Both the position numbers and the translations under genes were made by a program. A DNA stretch of 64,000 nucleotides from Pomphorhynchus laevis. Lineage: Eukaryota; Acanthocephala; Palaeacanthocephala; Echinorhynchida; Pomphorhynchidae. How positions within the stretch are numbered: position 1 is the first letter of the stretch; every line of letters starts with the position of its first letter. The notes under the pieces are model-generated. The model had not been told where the DNA came from and did not search any database. It saw only the letters and a list, made by a program, of their open reading frames with translations. Where the stretch lies: contig WNNJ02003166.1 of the NCBI GenBank assembly GCA_012934845.2, positions 1-64,000 on the forward strand, read 5' to 3'. Positions 57,614 through 64,000 of this stretch are shown piece after piece.

Positions 57614-58605
57614 TTAACACGTTGACGGACAGTAGGAACAAGCGAAGTTCGAAAATTGACACTATATGTTTTTGTGATTTTTAGAATGTTAGAAGTGGTA
57701 AGCTGTTGTTAGACATAGCACATCCCGTTTATCTTTCCATTTGGACACATAAGTCTGATTTTGGCGTCGCCATACATGTTCTCCTTTTCTAAGCTTACGA
57801 CGTGTTATTTCTTGTGGCAGACCCTTTCTATTAGATGTTGTATTGGTATGCCATGTCTCATCATTTTCTGGTTCTTCTGGTGCTTCATATTCCTCATCTG
57901 TAGTTGATTCATCATCTTCACTATCCGAATTGTTATTTTCAGCACTGTCAGCATCAGATTCAGACTCACTGTTGCTTGATCCACTATTCATTTCCTCAAC
58001 AATCTTCAGCAGCCTAGCCTGATCTTTTTCCCAACTGTCCATTTTCTGTAAATATTGAATAAAACATTTTATTTTGTATTATTATTTATTGTATATTATA
58101 TATATAATATATATTTATCATTTACATTATCATTATTTATTTATATTTCAAATGTAAAACCAAAAAAAAAGTAAACAGTATAACCTATAGTATCGTTAAC
58201 CTAACCTAAAATGCTAAATTTTGTTTTTTTATTTCTGTTTAAAGTATAAAATGAATAATAAACAAATACATACCAGTATAGTTATATAAATAATAATAAA
58301 TATCGTTAAACGTATCAATAAGAACTATAAATTCAATAGAAAACACGATCGCACTACTCCCTTCACAACCACGTGCATACTGAATCTGCAACTCGTATAA
58401 CAGGTGAAATATGAACTTCAACCTAAAAAGATGTTTTCAAAACACGACACTATGCTTCTACGTATACGCCAGTAAGTGCACATTTGTGCTGCTATAGCCG
58501 TAGTGTCTAAAAACGACCGTTTCGTTTTGGACGGCTATAGCAGTCATGCCACATTGTGAACTTCGCTTTGACGGCTATAGCCGCAATTGTCCGTCAACGT
58601 GTTAA
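57614..58605 (-). mobile_element. piggyBac deletion derivative with intact ends
   Basis: Bounded by TTAA at 57614-57617 and 58602-58605, the piggyBac target. Perfect 14-bp terminal inverted repeats CACGTTGACGGACA (57618) and TGTCCGTCAACGTG (58588). GAACAAGCGAAGTTCG near the left and GAACTTCGCTTTG near the right extend the symmetry, and GGCTATAG repeats lie inside the right end. It carries only a 117-residue transposase remnant, so it can move only with help from another copy. Confidence 0.88.
57689..58042 (-). pseudogene. Internally deleted piggyBac transposase
   Basis: Starts MDSWEKDQARLLKIVEEMNS, followed by an acidic Ser/Asp/Glu-rich stretch (residues about 20-65) typical of piggyBac N-termini. 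It then jumps to RKGLPQEITRRKLRKGE and ends WKDKRDVLCLTTAYHF, which in full transposases lies in the second half of the catalytic domain. The catalytic Asp region between these blocks is missing. The frame is open across the junction. Confidence 0.8.
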
Positions 58606-58833
58606 TATATTAATTGCAGTACTGATAATACTGCAATCTTTTTATTTTATGTGCTTCAAATTATTTGTTTATTCACAACGACCAGTAATTTTTATAAACG
58701 CGTTGTTAGTTTTTGATCACTCATTAAATTGCAACTGGCTAGGAAAGTAACCAGTTACAGTGATTCCGAGCGATATATTAAACATTGGAAACACTCGTTT
58801 GAAGTATTTAACCTGATTTTCAGTATTATAGAT

Positions 58834-59643
58834 ATGGTCGTGGCATTGGTGATATATGTGTCAGTACCGCAAAACAAATCCGTGGCTACTCTCTACAAAG
58901 AATTTGAAACAAGACTTCTTAGCTTTGGAGCAAAGCGTTCCAAAGTGTTTTCTGTTGAATATCGAATGTATTATTCGGGTACGTTAACATTTTCATAAAG
59001 AAATTTTATTTCGCGGAATTATCCTTTAGCTGGCGTAAACAAAACCAGGTGTCATGTTCTGTACAGCACGGATTATCCGTCTTCTTGTTTTATCTTACCG
59101 GACGAAACGCCATCGGTAGTTATGACAAAGGATCCAATTATGGATCCAGCCGGTTCATCTAATTTGTATGTATATAAAGATTCGGATATTCCTCGATCGT
59201 TACTCAACATGAACTCAATGATTTTAACAGATTATATGGTTTTACCGATTATCAGTGAAATGATTGAAAATAATATTCTTGAAAGCAATGAATACAAACT
59301 ATGCGCTACCGGGGATATCTACTTATGGGGAGTGATGCATTTCAAAATCGGCCGTATTCTGACTACAGATCAGCAATGTAAAGGCCTAATTATTGAAGTA
59401 AGATATTTCTTCAACGAAAATTGCTAACACATTTTTATGCAGATTGCCAATACGACCGTTCGAAACATTTCCGATGCCTGGAATTCGATTAGAGAATTTC
59501 TCACTAAAATGCCAATCAGTGAACCGATTTCGATTTGCTTTAGACATGTGACAACATTGAAGCCAACTTGGGATACATTTCATCCACAGGAAATTGCAAT
59601 TCAATATATTGATATTTTTGATAAAATCAGAAGGGATGTATAA
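58834..59643 (+). CDS. MED20: Mediator complex subunit 20
   Basis: Head-module subunit of Mediator, which links activators to RNA polymerase II. Three exons: 58834-58978, 59030-59397, 59443-59643, with introns of 51 and 45 nt and a continuous frame of 237 residues (human 212). Start ATG at 58834 gives MVVALVIYVSVPQNKSVATL, matching MGVTCVSQMPVAEGKSVQQT in human. Then FETRLLSFGAKRSKVFSVEY, CHVLYSTDYPSSCFILPD, HFKIGRILTTDQQCKGLIIE, and near the end EIAIQYIDIFDKIRRDV (human DTMVQYMELFNKIRKQQ). An extra segment of roughly 25 residues after FILPDETPSVV, containing PAGSSNLYVYKDSDIPRS, is not in human MED20. The upstream frame before 58834 is not part of the protein. The gene starts 229 bp after the piggyBac end. 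Confidence 0.9.
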
Positions 59644-60465
59644 TTTGTAAATTGTACTATCTTAGAATGTTTGAATTTTATAATTTTAATAATACTTGCC
59701 TTGTTGCAAATTGATTTTTTCCTCAATGAGTTTTCAATTTGAATAAATGCTACATGTGCGAAAACGAAGCATAATTATCTTAATTTTTAAACGATTATTC
59801 TTTTTATTTTGTTCTGAAAATGAAATTATTGTTTGGAGTTTTAATTGTGGGGGGGGGTCTTTCTTAGACGAAATCCTACAAGATATCTACAAGATTAGAA
59901 ACTTGTTGTTCAGCAGCAACGACGCAGCAGAGTAAATTAATTTACTTTTTAGGCAAATCATGCTTCCATCTATATCAGGTTTCAAATAAGGATTTACTTG
60001 AAAATAAAATATGTCAAACTGAGGACTAAAATTGAATTTGAAATTCGAAAATTATAAATTCTTTCGAAATTTTGAATTTCAAATTTAGCATTAAAAGCTT
60101 TAAATTCTTTTACCATAACTGATATGAAACATTAATTATTAATTAACTGTTTCAAAATGTAAATTAATTTTTAGACATTTTTAATATTTTAATATTAGAT
60201 TATTATATCAATTATTATATTTATTATATCAATTTATTATCAATATAAACTCTGAAATTGTAGCCGTTCCAGAAGTGGTAGCTGAGCACCGTGTTTAGTT
60301 GCTATAACTTTGTAATATATATGGTTGATATATCTTGCACAGAAGAAATTCAATGAATATTTTTGTATTGTTAGTAAAATTTTAAACATGAATTTTTATT
60401 CTTGCTTTTTTAAAGTTTCTACTACTCTTTTACGACTCTTTTACATAAATACTCGTTTCTCTAGA

Positions 60466-61254
60466 ATGAATAGTGCTCCTAAATGCAAAAATGCATTGCT
60501 TATAATGTCCGGAAAAGGCGGTGTCGGTAAGAGCACTCTCACGTATCTTATATCGCAATGGCTAAGTGATCTAACTATTCTTGTTATTGACGTAGATTTA
60601 ACTGGCCCATCGACACCCTTCCTTTACCATGGTATAGATAAATCTTCCCAAATAATTGAGCAGGATCAAAATGGAAATTGGATAGCTAATAAAATAAGCG
60701 ACAATCTTTATCTAATTTCTCTTGGTCTGCTTTTAAAAGGATCTGATGATGCAGTTATTTGGCGCGGACCTCGAAAAACATCAATGATTGAAGAGATTAT
60801 TAGTCGTACGACTACACCCAAAATACCAGATTTAGTCCTTATTGACACTCCGCCTGGTACGTCAGATGAACACATTGCCACAATACAGACATTGAAGAAA
60901 AACATGATCAATATATCTGCTTTGCTAGTATCAACCCAAGCTGTATTATCTACGAGTGATGTTCGCCGACAAGCAACATTCTGTTCAAAATTAGAACTGC
61001 CAATACTAGGGCTTGTGGAAAATATGTCAAATTATCAGTGCGAAAAATGTCATAATTGTATCGACGTTTTCGGAACAGCTGATGCCGGAAAGCATCTAGC
61101 GGAACAGTTAAATATTCCCTACCTTGGGAGTATACCCTTCAGTGCAGATATACAAGAAATTGGAATTTCTTCAAAACTTCAGGCAATGCAAATAACGAAT
61201 TACAGCGCTACTAATTTAATCAATTCTATTAAGACTTTTATAAATCAAAATTAA
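60466..61254 (+). CDS. NUBP2: Cytosolic Fe-S cluster assembly ATPase, NUBP2/Cfd1 type
   Basis: Mrp/NBP35-family P-loop protein that scaffolds [4Fe-4S] clusters for cytosolic and nuclear proteins, normally with NUBP1. 262 residues from the chosen ATG at 60466, no introns. Motifs: IMSGKGGVGKST (deviant Walker A), VIDVDLTGPSTPFL, VIWRGPRKTSMIEE, LIDTPPGTSDEHIAT, SDVRRQATFC, GLVENMSNYQCEKCHNC (CX2C cluster ligands). It lacks the N-terminal four-Cys motif of NUBP1/Nbp35, and DEHIATI is as in NUBP2 (DEHMATI). The frame is open upstream to an ATG at 60325, adding 47 residues that look faintly like a mitochondrial presequence (RLFYINTRFSR). The downstream start gives the usual family length. It follows MED20 by 0.8 kb on the same strand. 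Confidence 0.92.
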   Translation: MNSAPKCKNALLIMSGKGGVGKSTLTYLISQWLSDLTILVIDVDLTGPSTPFLYHGIDKSSQIIEQDQNGNWIANKISDNLYLISLGLLLKGSDDAVIWRGPRKTSMIEEIISRTTTPKIPDLVLIDTPPGTSDEHIATIQTLKKNMINISALLVSTQAVLSTSDVRRQATFCSKLELPILGLVENMSNYQCEKCHNCIDVFGTADAGKHLAEQLNIPYLGSIPFSADIQEIGISSKLQAMQITNYSATNLINSIKTFINQN

Positions 61255-62370
61255 AATTATTAAAAGGCCTATAATTTCTTTTATTCGTGATTATTTGATT
61301 ATTTATTATATTCATTAGTGAAATATAGAAATGTCTAAATAAACATTATATCAAATTTGACAACAAAGTACGATGTAATTATTTACATGTCGCATAACAT
61401 AGAAGTAAGATCCGAAAACTTGTCTCTTCATTAAATTTGTCTTCCTTCTGTTAAAATAACATTCGTGTGCCATGTAATCTGCTTTTAGGCATTATTAATA
61501 TTATTCACACGAGAAAAATTTGTTAGTGTAAATTGTAACGACGTTTCGGTCATACACAGTAACCATTTTCAAGTTTGAAAAGGGTCATTGTAACAACGTT
61601 TCAAGTCGAAACGTTGTTACAATTTACTCTTACAATTTTTTCTCGTGTGGATAATTAATGCCAAAAAAAACAGATTTGTCTTTATGTTGTCTCTATAGTT
61701 TTGGTTATAGTTTCTTTCAACAATGACGTGATTGTTATCAGAAGTAAATAATTGAATCTTTTTAAAGCCATTTACGATAGTTTCAAAAATAAGTCTAAAT
61801 AACAGTACAGCCTTGATGCCCATATTTAAGTGTATTGAATCGGTACATCAGGCTATGAATATGCTTCATTTGTCTTTAGATTTTCTACATTGCAAATTAT
61901 TATTTGTTCTGGAAAAGAAATAAATTAAAATTATTCAACAAAAGTTAGAAACAGATAGGCAAAAAAATTTGTTATTCAATAAACAATTATTTTTGCTGAC
62001 AATACCATTCGCAATGTTGTGGTTCATTAGTAGCAGATACTTGCCTGTTGAATGTAGAAACATATATTACTTTTTAAACTACAGCATATTTTATACGGAT
62101 CGGACATGCTATATCAATTTTGGATGAATATTAGATATACATGGTATTTGAATTAAACACATAATGCTAGTTACCGCAATTATTTCTGAATCATAATATA
62201 TCAAATCGAAAAGTCTTGCGTATAACAGAAATATTTTTCAGAACCAAAATTATGGTCTTTATATTTTAAAGATTATTGTCTTATTATGGGTAAATATAAA
62301 TAAACAAAATATTATTTAAACATTAAATTTACATTATACAAATCAACAAAATATTATTACAAATAAATTT
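61255..62370. other. Intergenic, with one inverted GAAACGT repeat
   Basis: 61520-61640: on the minus strand CTTGAAAATGGTTAC and GACCGAAACGTCGTTACAAT, plus TGTAACAACGTTTCGACTTG and its inverse. This is a hammerhead-like remnant with an inverted duplication of its 3' end. The rest is AT-rich with nothing recognised. Confidence 0.45.
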
Positions 62371-62374
62371 CAAC

Positions 62375-62660
62375 TATTTAGCGAAGAATTTTATGGATGG
62401 ATAATAAACAATATGTTTTGTATTAGAATAAAATAAACTAGAAAACAAAATTTCGTAGATGAAAATATGTCATTAGTATGTATTTAACTCCAATGCTATG
62501 TTGGGTTGAGGAATAGTGGCCGAAACCTGATAGCATTGCAGTTCCTTCTGATGACCTCTATTCCTTATTATGAAACAACGTTTGTTATTTATTAGTCAAT
62601 TCATAAAAATTGACTTTTATTTATGATTTCAAATTTTTATTTTAACTTGATATAAATATA
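62375..62660 (+). repeat. Family A copy
   Basis: Begins with the Penelope-like ORF tail (TTTTATGGATGGATAATAAA), then ATGCTATG, GGGTTGAGGAATAGTGGCC, GAAACCTGATAG, CATTGCAG, CTGATGACC and AGTCAATTCATAAAAATTGA. Confidence 0.65.
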
Positions 62661-62699
62661 AATTGTATATTTATATTTATAACTTATATTAATAAGTTA

Positions 62700-63470
62700 T
62701 ATTTATAATTTATAAATTGTATATTTATATAACTCGTACCTCCGATTTAACAAACATTTATGCGGCCTAATACTCTGTTCAATTTATTGCCGAGTCTGAG
62801 AACATACCACGTTTCACAGTCTTTAAATGATTTGCAATACATTTGGCCAGAGTTGGATATTTAAGCTTTTGTTTGAATATGCCTATTCGTGTTGTGATCG
62901 TCTTGTCAAATACCCTAGTGTCGGTTGTACCAGATCTTGGTTGTCTATTGAGTTAATAGATAACTTATGCGTCATTACGTTGGTAGATGTAATGTTTGTT
63001 GATCGAGTATCTAAACTTACTGGCTTAAATGAAGAGAAAAATCAACTTCCAATAATTTATAAACAGCAGTTTCTTGATATAAATTAAATAAAATCTTATA
63101 TAATAATTCATTATTTAATTATTTATTATTTATAAATAGTATAAAATACGTAGACTCTGTTCAGAAATCTAAATAAAAATAGTGATCATGTTGTCTCAAG
63201 CAAATAAATATAGTGTGTTTGGGTAATTCCATTAATAAAACTTACAAACATATTTATAATTAAAAATATTTTAATCTGAGATAAAAGAATTTACCTTGCG
63301 AAAATGGGCCGTGGATCGCCACGAAGTTCGTGTACAAATCTACTAAGGAGGTTAATTCATATTTATTTATTATTTATTCACTATATTTTATTTATCTTTA
63401 TTTATATATCGTATGAAATACGTACATTCATTTGATATAAATTATCTATTATTTTTATTATTACTTTAAT
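62700..63470. other. Region with one unidentified short frame
   Basis: An 86-residue frame at 62827-63087 (LLFEYAYSCCDRLVKYPSVG) has no match I recognise and no clear splice context. The rest is AT-rich with the family A-type end GTATAAAATACGTAGACTC at 63139. Confidence 0.4.
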
Positions 63471-63479
63471 AATAAAAAA

Positions 63480-64000
63480 TAATAGTTGTTCGTTCAACTA
63501 ACAAATGCATTGTCGTGTAAATGTGAAGGTCTCAATTACATTAGACACAATATAGTAGTCGATGAAATTATCAAACCGTTAAACGGAATCTGTAAACTGG
63601 TGACCAAGAAACCTATATTACAGCCAGTTCCGCATTCTATAGATTTTGACAGATTGACTACTACGAAAGATAGAAAGAGGCAAGAGCTGATATTTGTTGC
63701 AATGGACTATATGGGAATATCTGGGGCGTTCCTGTATGGACGTGTGTGTCTTCAACAATTTAGCACCTTTATATTCCTTAGTGCGCATGCCTGATCTATT
63801 TACATACCATAAAAGTCGGAATAAAACGCAAAGTACGCAGAACGAATTACAAGAATTGAGCAAGCGGCATTCCACTTGATGATTTTATCGACATTTAGAG
63901 GAATAGGTCATGTAGCAAACAGTGTGATTAAGCAGATTGCCTCTAGATTAGCAGCAAAAGACGTAGATGGGTATGATGACTGTATAAGAAGAATAAGAAC
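63480..64000 (+). mobile_element. Retroelement C-terminal endonuclease-like region, runs off the window
   Basis: Broken frames read LNYIRHNIVVDEIIKPLNG, MDVCVFNNLAPLYS, TYHKSRNKTQSTQNELQEL and TFRGIGHVANSVIKQIASRL. The order RHN, (M)DVxVxNxLAP, YHxxRNK, G(I/M)GxxxxxxIxxLA is the end of RT-encoding non-LTR-type elements, related to but distinct from the domain at 26.8-27.5 kb. At least two frameshifts. No RT seen in the window. Confidence 0.45.

Noticed and set aside
58556-58833. MED20 starting further upstream
   Set aside because: The ATG at 58834 aligns with the family start; the upstream frames lie in or next to the piggyBac end and lack similarity.

Overview
The window is nuclear DNA from a eukaryote, most likely an invertebrate animal. 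It is very AT-rich, and all four recognisable host genes lie on the + strand. Three are split by GT-AG introns. The transposon mix (Penelope-like elements with a GIY-YIG nuclease, several non-LTR LINEs and a piggyBac derivative) points to an animal. The host proteins are clearly orthologous to well-known families but divergent, so I do not name a lineage.

Layout. (1) 524-31691: the C-terminal half of a large Arf guanine-nucleotide exchange factor of the BIG1/BIG2 (ARFGEF/Sec7p) type, pieced together from 19 exons that join in frame for 784 codons. The Sec7 catalytic domain lies off the left edge and the last exon is not settled. (2) 39198-55788: a RagA/B-type small GTPase in nine exons, complete except for the first few residues. 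(3) 58834-59643: Mediator subunit MED20, three exons, complete. (4) 60466-61254: a single-exon NUBP2/Cfd1-type Fe-S scaffold ATPase, complete. The right edge (63480-64000) cuts into the C-terminal part of a retroelement.

The rest is mostly mobile-element debris inside introns. An antisense LINE (about 6292-9900) sits in a BIG intron, and a truncated relative lies at 57325-57600. Decayed LINE pieces occur at 32.7-33.7, 36.4-37.0, 44.2-44.4 and 45.7-48.7 kb. A GC-richer island at 26.79-29.28 kb carries a retroelement C-terminal domain and two unidentified ORFs. A piggyBac deletion derivative with intact TTAA ends lies at 57614-58605. Penelope-like reverse transcriptase or GIY-YIG fragments recur at 1.0, 17.7-18.9, 30.5-31.0 and 38.7 kb. 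Foldback repeats and minisatellites are also present.

The most interesting non-coding signal is a set of short repeats that look like hammerhead-type self-cleaving RNAs or their relatives. Family A has about 14 copies and a paired stem with one clear compensatory change; it directly follows Penelope-like ORF ends. Family B is arranged as a degenerate array at 49.3-51.4 kb plus scattered copies. Its best copy, at 31128-31174, fits a type I hammerhead with a two-base-pair stem III. Hammerhead motifs in Penelope-like elements and in small animal retrozymes are established knowledge. The two-family arrangement and the altered family A core are what may be new here.

Intron sizes are strikingly bimodal: 41-53 nt mini-introns sit beside introns of 0.8-8 kb in the same genes, and the long ones are the ones filled with repeats.
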